Source: Bacillota bacterium
Lineage (GTDB): Bacteria; Bacillota_C; Negativicutes; JAEYSJ01
NCBI GenBank assembly: GCA_023434855.1
Contig: JAEYSJ010000073.1
Coordinates: forward strand, 15,019 to 79,018
DNA length: 64,000 nucleotides
Direction of reading: 5' to 3'
Shown in pieces: positions 26,513-37,491 of this stretch. Numbering within the stretch: the stretch's first letter is position 1; each line of letters opens with the position of its first letter. A program made the translations under genes and the position numbers. The notes below the pieces were generated by a model. It had not been told where the DNA came from, did not search any database, and was given only the letters and a program-made list of their open reading frames with translations.

Positions 26513-27340
26513 TTATTTTTCACATTCGATATACGCCATAGGAACTTTCAATGCCAACTCACCATTTTTATCTGCAATATCATTTAATCTATTTTCAAGA
26601 TTAGAGAATACTATATTCCAATTCTCTTTTTTTATAACTTCTTTCCAGTCTTGTAAAAAAGCCAACTTGATGAAATAGTGATTCAAAAAGGCGTTGCCAT
26701 CCACAAACCTCATAACATAACTGGCCTCGACGATATTCTCTACCGTAAACCGGTTCCTGTTTACGAGTTTTTCAATACCATCTAATGTGTACCTTTTTTT
26801 CATATGTTCATCCAGTTTCTTGATTTCATCATAGAATTTTAAATCATTTAAAACTTCTATCCATACAGAATAAAACTGACTGAAATGATTATACAGATTT
26901 GTTGTAAAAATCAGTTTTCCTTTTGACCTTAATACTCTAAAGCATTCAGCAATAACTTCATCCGGATTCTTAAAATTATTTATCCCCAGATTTGATATTA
27001 CAATATCGATATACTCTTCAGTAAACGGCATTGTTTCCCCAATACCTTGTACAATTTCTACATTCCTGATTCTGTATTGCCTTTTCTTTGCTTTAGCCCT
27101 GTCAAGCGCCAATTTCCAGGGATCAATGCCAAATAGTTTACATGTCTTACCATATCTCTGCGAAAGTTCAAGTAAAGGAAAACCGGTTCCACAGCCAACA
27201 TCAACAATTTTTGCATTTTTTATAAATGGAATATTATTTAATAATAGAATTCCAAAAGGGGACGACCATAAAGGCATTTCATCGTAATAGTTAACCATTT
27301 CATCATCAAAGTCTATCTGGTCATCTAAAAAATCAATCAT
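26513..27340 (-). CDS. Class I SAM-dependent methyltransferase (Methyltransf_11 type)
   Basis: 275 residues. Motif I is IVDVGCGTGFPLLEL, followed by an acidic GIDPWKLAL, then ISNLGINNF and VLRSKGKLIF, the usual small-molecule methyltransferase order. The long C-terminal half is helical and may define the substrate. The ATG at 27340 is chosen because GAGGTG lies 9 bp upstream. It ends 33 bp before the LCMT gene, so the two probably form an operon. Substrate unknown. Confidence 0.78.
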   Translation of the reverse strand: MIDFLDDQIDFDDEMVNYYDEMPLWSSPFGILLLNNIPFIKNAKIVDVGCGTGFPLLELSQRYGKTCKLFGIDPWKLALDRAKAKKRQYRIRNVEIVQGIGETMPFTEEYIDIVISNLGINNFKNPDEVIAECFRVLRSKGKLIFTTNLYNHFSQFYSVWIEVLNDLKFYDEIKKLDEHMKKRYTLDGIEKLVNRNRFTVENIVEASYVMRFVDGNAFLNHYFIKLAFLQDWKEVIKKENWNIVFSNLENRLNDIADKNGELALKVPMAYIECEK

Positions 27341-27353
27341 TACATACTTCACC

Positions 27354-27560
27354 TCAATAACCCAAATTAAGCAATTCACTGCCGCCAGGAACTCTTACCA
27401 CATTTAAACAATCGGCTATCATTGGGCACCATTAAGAGCTTCTAGAGCCGCCACCGGAAAGATTTACTTTAGTAATTTTACGAGGTATATTGGCGTAACT
27501 GTATTTAATAGCCAGGCCAATTCCTTCAAATAGAGACCGCAGAACACCCAAATAACCCTC
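27354..27560 (-). pseudogene. Fragment of an FGGY-family carbohydrate kinase (C-terminal piece)
   Basis: The minus-strand frame reads LFEGIGLAIKYSYANIPR, then KVNLSGGGSRSS, a stop, then WCPMIADCLNVVRVPGGSE. This is the glycine-rich ATP-binding region of FGGY kinases, normally GGGARS followed by WCQMIAD. It has an internal TAA and neither end, so it is a decayed remnant. Confidence 0.6.
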
Positions 27561-27574
27561 CATAAATTTTTCTT

Positions 27575-27696
27575 TCCCAAAACTGAATCATACCAGGCCC
27601 GAAGTTTTCATTAGGCCGTTTCCAAAAATCAAATTTATCATAAAAATCCTCTTTTCCCTTAGCTGCCATCAATCCGATAACAGCACCTAAGCACGC
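27575..27696 (-). pseudogene. Fragment of a GNAT-type acetyltransferase (C-terminal piece)
   Basis: The frame reads GLMAAKGKEDFYDKFDFW and RPNENFGPGMIQFW, the usual end of GNAT acetyltransferases (FYEKFGF, RPNE, GPGM). The upstream acetyl-CoA-binding part is missing and is replaced by the end of a truncated methyltransferase gene. Confidence 0.55.
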
Positions 27697-28001
27697 TGTT
27701 TTGCTGATAAAATTTCAAATGGTATGCCTACTGTCATATCAAATAGTTTTGTCATCGGTTTTTCAATAAAAAATCCCAGCCTTTGCAGCGCTTCACTGAA
27801 AAAATCGCATGGAATAACCGGATAACCCCGCTCATGCAAGTATAAAGTGTCATTGCCAAATCCGCACCCTAAATCAATGATTGGAACACCTTGAGAACTC
27901 TCCAAAACATCAGCATATTTGTCTAACCATAAATCATACACGGGTTTTTTATTACCGCGGGAAAGATATAGTTCATTCCAATAATTTCTTTGATCGTTCA
28001 T
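27687..28001 (-). pseudogene. Truncated class I methyltransferase (TehB-like N-terminal part)
   Basis: 104 codons. It begins with MNDQRNYWNELYLSRG and holds motif I IIDLGCGFGNDTLYL and PVIPCDFF, but stops after ~95 residues where a methyltransferase needs ~180. The 3' end is fused to the GNAT remnant. It has an intact RBS (GGAGGAGAAAA), so a short product may still be made. Confidence 0.6.
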
Positions 28002-28091
28002 TTTTCTCCTCCAACATCATTCTGTATAATGTGCTGTTTAGCTTGAACGAGTTTTATCGCTCTAAGACCCTGGATAAGGCCGACTAAACTT

Positions 28092-28116
28092 CAGGTGGGG
28101 TTAAAACCCCACCTGA
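28092..28116 (-). terminator. Hairpin downstream of metY copy 1
   Basis: Near-perfect stem CAGGTGGGG / CCCCACCTG with an A/T-rich loop, 28 bp after the metY stop. T-run is weak on both sides. Confidence 0.5.
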
Positions 28117-28143
28117 TAACTAAGTCTATGTTAATAAAGTACA

Positions 28144-29457
<1,314 letters not shown>

Positions 29458-29472
29458 CTATTGTATTTATAT

Positions 29473-29542
29473 ATAAAAAGGCAAAGAATGAGCTTCTTCC
29501 CGGAAACTCATTCTTTGCCTTCAGCTTGGCTAACTGATCAGT
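29473..29542 (-). promoter_or_regulatory. Conserved leader, copy 9 (before metY copy 1)
   Basis: Variant ACTGA, stem TCAG/CTGA, AGGC, hairpin GGCAAAGAATGAG / CTCATTCTTTGCC, T5 tract. Its first bases are the stop codon of the preceding NifX-like gene (TGA, 29540-29538), so it is strictly intercistronic. Confidence 0.85.
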
Positions 29543-29948
29543 CAAATCTTAATTCTTTTGTCCCATATATATTGTTACAATTGCGGTGACACTTTGAATT
29601 TTTTTTCTTCTCAAAAAACCGTCTTTTCTTATGAATCCATAAAATCCGGCTTAAGGCGTCCTCAAGTTTATTCTCAATGGCAAAATACTGGATTCCTTTA
29701 TTCCCCAAAAGCATGGCAGCGCCAGGACAAATCTCACTGGCAATTACAATTTCGCAATCATCAATAATTTCAATTATCTTAATTAGCTGGCTCTTGCGAT
29801 GCCCCTGGCAGGGAATACTTATTCTTCGGTTCTCCAAAAATTGCAGCCTGTTGTCACTTAACTCAAACACAAAAAACTGATCTGTACCGACAAAATCCCT
29901 GTCGACAGATTTGCCGTCATAGCTCGCCACCGCTACTCGGAATGACAT
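29538..29948 (-). CDS. NifX-like cofactor-binding family protein, basic C-terminus
   Basis: 136 residues. The N-terminal RVAVASYDGKSVDRDFVGTDQFFVFEL (RVAVASYDG, FVFEL) and ICPGAAMLLGNKGI match the Nif-Mo-Co fold, but the usual HFGxS motif is replaced by DFVGTDQ. A lysine-rich tail with CHRNC (KKKNSKCHRNC) follows. It may carry or insert an Fe-S precursor. Located between leader 10 and leader 9 (metY). ATG at 29948 chosen behind GAGGGTG. Confidence 0.7.
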   Translation of the reverse strand: MSFRVAVASYDGKSVDRDFVGTDQFFVFELSDNRLQFLENRRISIPCQGHRKSQLIKIIEIIDDCEIVIASEICPGAAMLLGNKGIQYFAIENKLEDALSRILWIHKKRRFFEKKKNSKCHRNCNNIYGTKELRFD

Positions 29949-30048
29949 TTGCATCACCCTCACTTTTGTATTACTTATACCATTAATATATCTATCAGGT
30001 ATGTTATTGCGGATTACAAAAAGCCGCCTATATTTATACTCTCATAGC

Positions 30049-30106
30049 CAAAAAAGGCTAATCAATTACACGCTGTGTGTTTGTTTAGCCTTCGTTTTTG
30101 ATCAGC
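30049..30106 (-). promoter_or_regulatory. Conserved leader, copy 10 (before NifX-like gene)
   Basis: GCTGA, short weak stem (TC/GA around A/C-rich loop), AGGC, hairpin GGCTAAACAAAC.../ATTAGCC and T6 tract. The weakest first stem of all copies. Confidence 0.72.
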
Positions 30107-30140
30107 ACATTGTATCATATCATTATCAGAATAGTACGGT

Positions 30141-31022
30141 TTATAATGCAGCCGAAGGAGATATAGAGTCCGCCACATTCTGACCTTCTTTGTTTATTTT
30201 TTCGCCGGCAGGCAAATCGTTTTGCAATAGTTCCCAGATTTTATGCCTAATCCAGCCAAATTCAGCCGATGAACGAATGCCATCCCGCGGCCGCGGCAGG
30301 TTGATGTTGATAATTTCTTTGATCGTCCCCGGATTAGCCGTCATGACAGCCACCCGGTCAGCTAAAAATACCGCTTCATCGATACCATGTGTAACAAATA
30401 CAATAGTCTTTTGGGTTTTTTCCCAAATGCGCAGCAGTTCTTCCTGCAGTGTCTCCCGGGTTTGAGCATCAACAGCTGCAAACGGTTCATCCATAAGAAG
30501 CACTTCCGGGTCATATGCCAGTGCCCTGGCAATGGCCACCCGCTGCTTCATGCCGCCGGATAATTCATGCGGATAGCGGTCTTCAAAGTTTTGCAGCCCG
30601 ACCAGTTCAATATACCGCCGGCTTATATCCTGCCGTTCCTTGACCGGTATTTTTTTTATTTCCAGGCCAAATTCCACATTCTTGCGGACAGTGCGCCAGG
30701 GAAACAACGCATACCCTTGCAGCACAATGCCTCTGTCAAGAGCCGGACCGGTAATGCGATTGCCGTCAATAAATATTTCCCCCGAACTGGGGTGCGCCAG
30801 TCCGGCAATCATGTCCAGAAATGTAGACTTCCCGCAGCCGCTGGGACCGACAATCGCCAAAAACTCGCCCTGTTGTACAGTGAGATTCAATTGCTTAATG
30901 GCTTCAAATTCGGTCCGGGTGCCATCGCTTGCTCGCTTTATTTGAAATACCCGGCGAATATCCCGGGCAATAATCTTATCTTTCTTTTCTAAAACAGCTG
31001 CCGTTGCATTTTGACTGGACAT
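30141..31022 (-). CDS. ABC transporter ATP-binding protein, SsuB/TauB type
   Basis: 293 residues. Walker A GPSGCGKST, Q-loop IVLQGYALFPWRTV, signature LSGGMKQRVAIARA, Walker B VLLMDEPFAAVDA, VTHGIDEAVFLAD. It has an N-terminal extension of ~30 residues and a C-terminal tail. The matching permeases and binding proteins are not adjacent but at 35338-39137, so this is probably their ATPase, encoded in the cysK/pair D operon instead. ATG at 31022 behind AAGGGGTGAGG. Confidence 0.82.
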   Translation of the reverse strand: MSSQNATAAVLEKKDKIIARDIRRVFQIKRASDGTRTEFEAIKQLNLTVQQGEFLAIVGPSGCGKSTFLDMIAGLAHPSSGEIFIDGNRITGPALDRGIVLQGYALFPWRTVRKNVEFGLEIKKIPVKERQDISRRYIELVGLQNFEDRYPHELSGGMKQRVAIARALAYDPEVLLMDEPFAAVDAQTRETLQEELLRIWEKTQKTIVFVTHGIDEAVFLADRVAVMTANPGTIKEIININLPRPRDGIRSSAEFGWIRHKIWELLQNDLPAGEKINKEGQNVADSISPSAAL

Positions 31023-31037
31023 TAACCTCACCCCTTC

Positions 31038-31967
31038 CTATATGTCCTCAAACAGCACGGTACTAATATATCGTTCACCGGTATCAGGTAATATCGCTAC
31101 AACCAATTTGCCTGCATTTTCTTGCCGTTTAGCCAACTGTAAGGCCGTAAATGCTGCCGCCCCGGAAGAAATGCCCACAAGCACTCCTTCTTCCCTGGCC
31201 AATCGCTGGGCCGTCTCCACCGCTTCTTCGTTCTTTACCTTATAAATTTCATCGATAATTTCAAGATTTAATACTTGTGGTACAAAACCGGCGCCAATAC
31301 CCTGAATTTTGTGCGGACCCGGCTTGCCGCCGGAAAGAACCGCCGAATCAAACGGCTCTACAGCTACCACTTTAATGGCAGGATTGTGTTTTTTTAGTAT
31401 CTCGCCAACACCGGTTATTGTGCCGCCTGTGCCCACACCGCCCACGACAACACCAACCTTGCCTTCCGTATCCTCCCATATCTCTTCAGCCGTTGTAGCC
31501 CGGTGTATAGCCGGATTGGCGGGATTATTGAACTGTTGCGGAATAAAGGAATTAGGAATTTGGGCCGCTAACTCTTCCGCTTTGCGCACTGCTCCCTTCA
31601 TCCCGTCGGCTCCTGGCGTCAATACCAGTTCCGCGCCATATACTTTCAATAAACTGCGGCGTTCCACACTCATCGTATCAGGCATTGTCAGTATCAGCCG
31701 GTAACCGCGCGCCGCAGCAATAAATGCTAAAGCAATGCCGGTGTTGCCGCTGGTAGGCTCGATAATTACCGTATCCTTGGTAATCAGCCCTTTTTCTTCC
31801 GCAGCTTTCAACATACTGAAACCAATGCGGTCTTTCACGCTGCCGCCGGGATTAAATAATTCTAATTTTACGGCAACATCGGCAACTGCTCCTTCGGTTA
31901 AACGGTTAAGCCTTAACAGTGGAGTGCCGCCAATCAGATCAGTAACACTATTTGCTATTTTCGCCAT
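31038..31967 (-). CDS. cysK: Cysteine synthase (O-acetylserine sulfhydrylase), copy 1
   Basis: 309 residues, fold type II PLP enzyme. PLP lysine is Lys45 in [11 protein letters not shown]; the phosphate/substrate loop is [23 protein letters not shown] and GISSGAAAF are typical. It makes cysteine from O-acetylserine and sulfide. Located between the pair D alpha gene and the ABC ATPase, with 26-bp and 15-bp gaps, hence one operon with pair D under leader copy 11. RBS GAGGAGGAG. A second copy is at 47059. Confidence 0.92.
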   Translation of the reverse strand: MAKIANSVTDLIGGTPLLRLNRLTEGAVADVAVKLELFNPGGSVKDRIGFSMLKAAEEKGLITKDTVIIEPTSGNTGIALAFIAAARGYRLILTMPDTMSVERRSLLKVYGAELVLTPGADGMKGAVRKAEELAAQIPNSFIPQQFNNPANPAIHRATTAEEIWEDTEGKVGVVVGGVGTGGTITGVGEILKKHNPAIKVVAVEPFDSAVLSGGKPGPHKIQGIGAGFVPQVLNLEIIDEIYKVKNEEAVETAQRLAREEGVLVGISSGAAAFTALQLAKRQENAGKLVVAILPDTGERYISTVLFEDI

Positions 31968-31993
31968 GAAATCTCCTCCTCGGAATATTAATT

Positions 31994-33517
31994 TTATCCT
32001 CTCTGCTCTAACGGTAAATCTCCTTCATCAATGTAAGAGAAAGCATCCTTTTTATACCATTCGGCAAAATAAGGGAGATTCACATTAGCGCCTAAATTGC
32101 GGTTAAAAGACGGATTTCGCAATATCCTGGCCAACCGTCTGGCAAATTCAAAAACACCGGCATAACCCAAATACATCAGGCTTTGATGAAACAAGGGCGC
32201 AACAGGAATCCCCTGCTTGGCTGCCCAGACATTGCCGCCTACATGACCGACATATACGTCAGGTTTTAAATTAGCAATTAAATTTGCCTGTTCAAAAGGC
32301 TGACCTGTCGCCACATTAAAAGGAACTTGTGAGATGGCTTCCTGCTCACTCAGCATCTCATCGGCAAATTGGTCGTAATGATATGTCCGGAGGCCTACAA
32401 CCTCCAAACCTAGATAGGTCAGTAATTCGGCATTGGCGATAACACGAATCTCACCACCGCCGATCAACACGCGTTTTCCTTTGAATATTTCACGGAAAGG
32501 TGCCAGAGCTTCTTCCAAATGTTTTATTTCCTGATCAATAAACCGCTGAGCTTCTTTTTCGATGCCGAAGAATTGAGCAATATCCATAATCCAGCGGTTG
32601 GTATATTTAACGCCGATGGGAATGGTGCGCAGAATAAACGGAATATTGTACTGTTCTTGCAGATGTTCTACAAAATAATCATCATGGGTAGCGCAAATAC
32701 TGACGTTTAGAGCAGCCTCCGTAGCTTTTTGGAAATCTTCAGGATGAGCATAGCAAGGCAGAATATTGAGATTTAAGTCCAACGCTTTAAGCAAACGGAC
32801 CAGCTCATATTCATCAATGCGGCTCATGGATGACACATTGAGCACATTAACCGTACGGCTGTCACGATATTTCTCTTGCAGAATCTCAAGTTCGGATCGC
32901 ATTTCTTGCCCATTGACCGGTTCCGGTTTAATTAAACTGCGTAATATGCCATGATACACCGCATCATAAGCGGTCGCCGCAATTTTGGTTTTAAATCCTT
33001 CACAATGCACAGGCACAATCCTGGCTTGAACTTCTTTTTGCGCCTGTTCAACCACGCTGTCCACATCATCGCCGATGATGGCCGGTACACAACTGTTCAC
33101 AATGACAATAGCGCTGGGACGGAACTCCTTATCGGCATACAGAATGGCTTCACGTAAATTGTTTTCCCCGCCGTTTATGACTTCGTTTTCACCCAAATTG
33201 GTATTAACCCATAATAGGCCGCGGGAAGTGCTGTCCCGGAGCTGCTTGAAATTTTTATTGACCCCTGCCTGAGCCAGACTGCCTCCGGCGCAGCCAACCG
33301 GTCCATGGACAATAACCACTATATCCCGGATGGTGTTTATAATGGCCAAACTTAAGTTCAACTGGCATATTTGTGTCTGGGCAAACTTCCGCTTAATCCC
33401 ATTAAGGCAGCCTTTTTTGGCTTTATCCACCACGCTGCAGCAGGAGCCGCCATAAGCGCTGCAGGCTTTCAACCTGTCTTCCCGTACTGGTGGCGCTTTT
33501 TCTTTGATGTAGTTCAT
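31994..33517 (-). CDS. Nitrogenase component 1 alpha-like protein (NifD-like), pair D
   Basis: 507 residues from the ATG at 33517 (GGAGGAGG upstream); a longer frame starts further back but runs into a palindromic repeat. P-cluster cysteines: Cys51 (TQICQLNL), Cys76 (HGPVGC) and Cys143 ([11 protein letters not shown]). Cys275 (SICATHDDY) is in the place of the NifD cofactor ligand. The histidine region is [19 protein letters not shown], with a histidine one residue beyond the expected place. Resembles alpha A. Gene order is K before D, unlike the other pairs. Confidence 0.85.
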   Translation of the reverse strand: MNYIKEKAPPVREDRLKACSAYGGSCCSVVDKAKKGCLNGIKRKFAQTQICQLNLSLAIINTIRDIVVIVHGPVGCAGGSLAQAGVNKNFKQLRDSTSRGLLWVNTNLGENEVINGGENNLREAILYADKEFRPSAIVIVNSCVPAIIGDDVDSVVEQAQKEVQARIVPVHCEGFKTKIAATAYDAVYHGILRSLIKPEPVNGQEMRSELEILQEKYRDSRTVNVLNVSSMSRIDEYELVRLLKALDLNLNILPCYAHPEDFQKATEAALNVSICATHDDYFVEHLQEQYNIPFILRTIPIGVKYTNRWIMDIAQFFGIEKEAQRFIDQEIKHLEEALAPFREIFKGKRVLIGGGEIRVIANAELLTYLGLEVVGLRTYHYDQFADEMLSEQEAISQVPFNVATGQPFEQANLIANLKPDVYVGHVGGNVWAAKQGIPVAPLFHQSLMYLGYAGVFEFARRLARILRNPSFNRNLGANVNLPYFAEWYKKDAFSYIDEGDLPLEQRG

Positions 33518-33533
33518 CTTAAATCCTCCTCCA

Positions 33534-33657
33534 GAGGCAGTTTTAAAACATCCATCTACTTCGTTGCTCTTGCGGTTGCTTACTTGCGTACAACCCCCGT
33601 ACGCGGCGTTGCGCAATCCTCATCGCGCCTCGTATCTGAATATTTTAAAACTGCCTC
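33534..33657. repeat. 124-bp palindromic (MITE-like) element between the two genes of pair D
   Basis: Perfect 15-bp terminal inverted repeats GAGGCAGTTTTAAAA / TTTTAAAACTGCCTC enclose ~94 bp with a further small hairpin (GCGTAC...GTACGC). No coding capacity. It ends only a few bases before the RBS of the NifD-like gene. Confidence 0.75.
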
Positions 33658-33691
33658 TTTTCATTAATGTTGCGTGTTTTATAACACGCTC

Positions 33692-35032
33692 TTATCTGCT
33701 ACCTACCAACAGTCCCACCGCATCTTCCACCAAGCGCAATGCCCCGCTGCAACCTGCATAAGCCCGGTCAAGCACGATCCGGTTGGAAATGGGATATGCC
33801 ACACTTAAATGCGCAGCCCCCAACGCCTCGGCGAAATCCCGGTCCAGGCTGCTGCCGAACACAAAAGCCGGACTGAAGGAATCGTAATACCGGGCGTTAC
33901 TATTGCGCGGCCATACGGCATTCAAATGTTTGCTGACATTGGTTGTATCGGTGTCAAACACCACCTTGGGCTTAATACCTGAAACGAAGTCGTCAAAGCG
34001 GTTTGTCACCAGCTGCTGCTCTTCCTCACTGAGAACATCGGTAATGACTACTAGTTCCGGCAGCCATCCTAAATCATCGGCAATAAACCTGGTCAAAGCC
34101 TGAGCATAGTTGGCATCAGCTACAACTACACTGTACCGCTGTAAATCCAAATCATTATACACATCGCCCAGGCGTTCCACATAGCTGTAATACCGGGCTT
34201 TCTCGTCAGCAACCACCTTATCAACAAACTTTTTGTCAACTCCCAGCGCCGCTCCCACCTGGTGCAGAAATTGTTCCGTACCTGCAGGCCCGATAGGCAG
34301 CGACGCAATAATATATGGCACCCCGTGAGTTTCCTCAAAGACTCTGGCCGGCTGTACTCCATACACGTCAGATACTACAATATTTAAACCGGCGGCGGCA
34401 GATTTTCTTAGATTTTCAATGGTTTCACCTTCGCCAAAGAAGGTGTTGACTTTATATCCCAATTTGTTAATTAGTGCTTTCAGTGCATTTAAATTGCCTT
34501 TCCAAAACACATCCTGGATGGGCACCAAACCGAATAAATTCACTGTTTGTTTATCTTTTACCGGATTCTTCTCGACAAATTCGGCAACTAATTTACTTAA
34601 AACAATATCATACCCTTTAAAGGAATTGCCCTTAAAACCGCCTGTCTCAGCGGCAAATACCGGTTTACCCTGCTGCCGGAACCGGTTGGCGATGGAAACG
34701 GAATCGTCGCCAATTATATCCACCATGCAGCCGGTAACGACAAAATACAAGTCACCATCGACAACCTCTAATGTATTGGCAATTTGTTCCTCCAACCGGT
34801 CTTCACCGCCAAATACAATATCATTTTCGCAGACGTTGGTGCTTGGCAGTGCTTGCCCGGCACAATAGCCGCTGCCCAGGTATCCTGCCGCGCCATTGAG
34901 AGCATTGGCAAAGTTGCCGCCGCAGCCGGCTGACGCGTGCAAAATTGAAATAGTTCTCGGCAAAGCTTTCAGTGTCGCAACCGCTCCTCCCATTGTGCAG
35001 AGATAACGTGGTCTTTCGATAAATTTGCTCAT
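33692..35032 (-). CDS. Nitrogenase component 1 beta-like protein (NifK-like), pair D
   Basis: 446 residues. P-cluster cysteines are Cys12 (RPRYLCTMGG), Cys37 (ASAGCGGN) and Cys102 (VTGCMVDIIGDD). Closest to beta A (shared YCxG insert, FKGNS, SPAFVxGSSLDR). It is the first gene of an operon, followed by a palindromic element, the alpha gene, cysK and an ABC ATPase. That places cysteine synthesis directly in the transcript of a nitrogenase-like enzyme. RBS GGAGGC. Confidence 0.85.
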   Translation of the reverse strand: MSKFIERPRYLCTMGGAVATLKALPRTISILHASAGCGGNFANALNGAAGYLGSGYCAGQALPSTNVCENDIVFGGEDRLEEQIANTLEVVDGDLYFVVTGCMVDIIGDDSVSIANRFRQQGKPVFAAETGGFKGNSFKGYDIVLSKLVAEFVEKNPVKDKQTVNLFGLVPIQDVFWKGNLNALKALINKLGYKVNTFFGEGETIENLRKSAAAGLNIVVSDVYGVQPARVFEETHGVPYIIASLPIGPAGTEQFLHQVGAALGVDKKFVDKVVADEKARYYSYVERLGDVYNDLDLQRYSVVVADANYAQALTRFIADDLGWLPELVVITDVLSEEEQQLVTNRFDDFVSGIKPKVVFDTDTTNVSKHLNAVWPRNSNARYYDSFSPAFVFGSSLDRDFAEALGAAHLSVAYPISNRIVLDRAYAGCSGALRLVEDAVGLLVGSR

Positions 35033-35118
35033 AGATGTGCCTCCATGTATAAAATCAATTTATCACTAATTCAACCTTACCGGATTGACCGGTATCGGCC
35101 TCCCTTCATTTATCTATC

Positions 35119-35193
35119 TAAAACAAAAAGGCAAAGATTGAATTTCCTTAGGGAAACCCTATCTTTGCCTTCAGTATTTTATACTGACCAGTC
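35119..35193 (-). promoter_or_regulatory. Conserved leader, copy 11 (before pair D operon)
   Basis: Variant ACTGG, extended stem TCAGTAT/ATACTGA, AGGC, hairpin GGCAAAGATAGGGTTTCC.../ATCTTTGCC, then TTTTTGTTTT. An upstream TTGACA box (minus strand ~35217) with a weak -10 may be its promoter. Confidence 0.83.
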
Positions 35194-35337
35194 AAATACA
35201 TGCTTTATGATAATTTGTCAATATATTTTAGGTAAAATTATCAGAACTGATTGACGTCATCGAACACTGCGTGATATATGACTATCGGAACCTTAAAGAA
35301 TTAGTTATGGCCATAAAGTGTTCACTCCCTCACTTTT

Positions 35338-36372
35338 TTATAAATTAACAATATTTACGAGATCCGAAACTTTAACTTTTCCTTTGGGGATTACGCCGGT
35401 TTTTTCCAAATCTTCAATCCATGGAACAACTAAATCTTCACTGATTTCAGTGTCAACGGCATAATAATGGGTTGCGTTAACCGGCACATGAATCCAGTCT
35501 TCTGTAATTTTACGGGCTTCTTCCGGATTATCATTGGCCCATTTTTGCGCCTTAGAGATTGCCCGGGCAAAACGTTTAACAATATCGGGATTTTTCGCAA
35601 TAAAATTATTATTAAAGTAGTAATACCCAACGCCGCCGCCTACTCCGAAGCCAGCATCAAGACTATCGGCAATTTTTACCATGCCGGCATCATCCATCGA
35701 CTTATAATACGGCGGATGTACACCGGCGACCGTTACCAGGCCTTGTTTCAATGCCTGAACAGCCTGAACGTCAGGCATGCTTACCCACTCAATTTTATCG
35801 CGGGGAACGCCTTGTTTGTCAGCGATATTGTTTGCCAAAAAATCCGCGCAAATATTATTGGTGATGGTCGAAAATTTGAGTTGTCCGGACAGCTTGTTCA
35901 GATCGGCGAAGGTATGGATGTCAGGATTGACCTTGGGATTGACGTACCAAATCATGTGGCGCAACTTGGGGTCTTTATCCGGCGTAGGATCAATCCCGGC
36001 TTTTACCACGCCTTTTATAGCGGCACCGCCGGCAATGGCCACTGCCAGGGTATTGGGATGAGCATCACCAACATCATTGTTACCATTAAGAACTGACGGT
36101 ATTGCCTGCGCCGGTTGAGTATCGCCTGTATAGACTATTTTAAGCCCCTCCTCGGCAAAAAAGCCCTTTAAATCTGCTACCACCCAAGGGGTGGAAGAGC
36201 AGTCAGTCTTAGACCAGGTTTTGACTGGAATCAAGCCGTCGCTTCCTTTACTTCCCTGGGTAGCGGCAGCATTCTGTTTATTACTGAAATTAGCGCCATA
36301 GACAATTGCTGCTAATATAACCAGTCCGATTATACCTATAAGAATTTTCTTCACATTTTTTTTGTCAGCCAT
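35338..36372 (-). CDS. ABC transporter substrate-binding protein, SsuA/NMT1 type (tandem paralog 1)
   Basis: 344 residues. N-terminal basic MADKKNVKK and one hydrophobic segment (signal peptide or anchor) without a lipobox cysteine, followed by the mature domain with GVHPPYYKSM and STITNNICADFLANNIAD. It is very similar to the next gene (36425-37471), clearly a tandem duplication. Likely binds a sulfonate, thioether or similar organosulfur compound in the periplasm (inferred from context). Start at 36372 behind GGGGAGGGG. Last gene of the nifB operon. Confidence 0.82.
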   Translation of the reverse strand: MADKKNVKKILIGIIGLVILAAIVYGANFSNKQNAAATQGSKGSDGLIPVKTWSKTDCSSTPWVVADLKGFFAEEGLKIVYTGDTQPAQAIPSVLNGNNDVGDAHPNTLAVAIAGGAAIKGVVKAGIDPTPDKDPKLRHMIWYVNPKVNPDIHTFADLNKLSGQLKFSTITNNICADFLANNIADKQGVPRDKIEWVSMPDVQAVQALKQGLVTVAGVHPPYYKSMDDAGMVKIADSLDAGFGVGGGVGYYYFNNNFIAKNPDIVKRFARAISKAQKWANDNPEEARKITEDWIHVPVNATHYYAVDTEISEDLVVPWIEDLEKTGVIPKGKVKVSDLVNIVNL

Positions 36373-36424
36373 GATATTTATCCCCTCCCCATATTTCTCA
36401 ATATAGTATCTAACTACACTTTTA

Positions 36425-37471
36425 CTAAATTTTGCCGGCATTAACCGTATCGGAAACAACGAGGTCTGAAGGCTTAACCTTTCCCTTGGGAATTACGCCG
36501 GAATTCTCCAGATCTTTAATCCAGGGAATAACTTGCGATTCATCTATTCCGGTACCGGCGGCATAATAATGGGTAGCGCTAACCGGCACACCAATCCAAT
36601 CTTCTGTAATTTTCCGCGCTTCCTCCGGATGCTCATTAGACCATTTTTGCGCCTTGACGATGGCCCGTGAGAATTTTTGAATGATATCAGGATGTTTTTC
36701 GATAAAATCAGTATTGAAGACATAATAAGTTATACCGCCGGCAGTGCCTACCTGCGCATCCAGACTGTCGGCGATTTTTACCATGCCGGCGTCTTCCATT
36801 GATTTATAAAACGGCGGATGTACGCCGGCTACCGTCACCAGTTCCTGTTTCAAAGCCTGAACGGCCTGAATGTCCGGCATGGTAACCCACTCAATTTTAT
36901 CTCTGGCTAAGCCTTGATGATCGGCTATATTATTTGCCAGAAAATCGGCGCAAATATTATTGGTTATTGTTGAAAACTTAACCGGTCCTGACAGCTTGCT
37001 CACATCGGCAAATGAATGAACGTCAGGGTTAACCTTCGGATTTACGTACCAATTCATATGCCGCAATTTAGGATCTTGATCCGGTGTTGGGTCAATCCCG
37101 CCTGTCACCACGCCTTTGATCCTAGCTCCTCCGGCTATTGCCACCGCCAGTTGGTTGGGATGGAAACCACCGCCAATATCATTGTCGCCATTGAGTACTG
37201 ACGGAATTTGTTGTGCCGGCTGCGTTTCTCCCGTAAAGACGATCTCCAGTCCCTCTTCTTTAAAAAACCCTTGCGTCACCCCTACAGCAAAGGGAGTAGA
37301 GCCGCAGTCCTTTCTCGTCCAGGTCTTAAGTGGAAATAGGCCGTTACTTTTAACAGATACATCACTGCCGGCCTGCTTATTGCCAAGACTGGCGCCATAG
37401 GCTATTCCGGCAATAACGGCTAAGCCGACAATACCGGCCAGTATTTTTTTAACTGTTTTCTTTTCTGCCAT
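36425..37471 (-). CDS. ABC transporter substrate-binding protein, SsuA/NMT1 type (tandem paralog 2)
   Basis: 348 residues. Signal MAEKKTVKKILAGIVGL without a lipobox. Near-identical blocks with paralog 1: TITNNICADFLANNIAD, KIADSLDA and ARKITEDWI. Differences cluster around FNTDFIEKHPD, which could shift ligand preference. It precedes paralog 1 by 52 bp. Start at 37471 behind GGAGGG. Confidence 0.82.
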   Translation of the reverse strand: MAEKKTVKKILAGIVGLAVIAGIAYGASLGNKQAGSDVSVKSNGLFPLKTWTRKDCGSTPFAVGVTQGFFKEEGLEIVFTGETQPAQQIPSVLNGDNDIGGGFHPNQLAVAIAGGARIKGVVTGGIDPTPDQDPKLRHMNWYVNPKVNPDVHSFADVSKLSGPVKFSTITNNICADFLANNIADHQGLARDKIEWVTMPDIQAVQALKQELVTVAGVHPPFYKSMEDAGMVKIADSLDAQVGTAGGITYYVFNTDFIEKHPDIIQKFSRAIVKAQKWSNEHPEEARKITEDWIGVPVSATHYYAAGTGIDESQVIPWIKDLENSGVIPKGKVKPSDLVVSDTVNAGKI

Positions 37472-37491
37472 CGTTTTACCCTCCACAATTT

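Noticed and set aside
29473..29542. Leader-peptide (ribosome-mediated) attenuation
   Set aside because: No short ORF with Cys or Met codons and an RBS is shared by the leaders.
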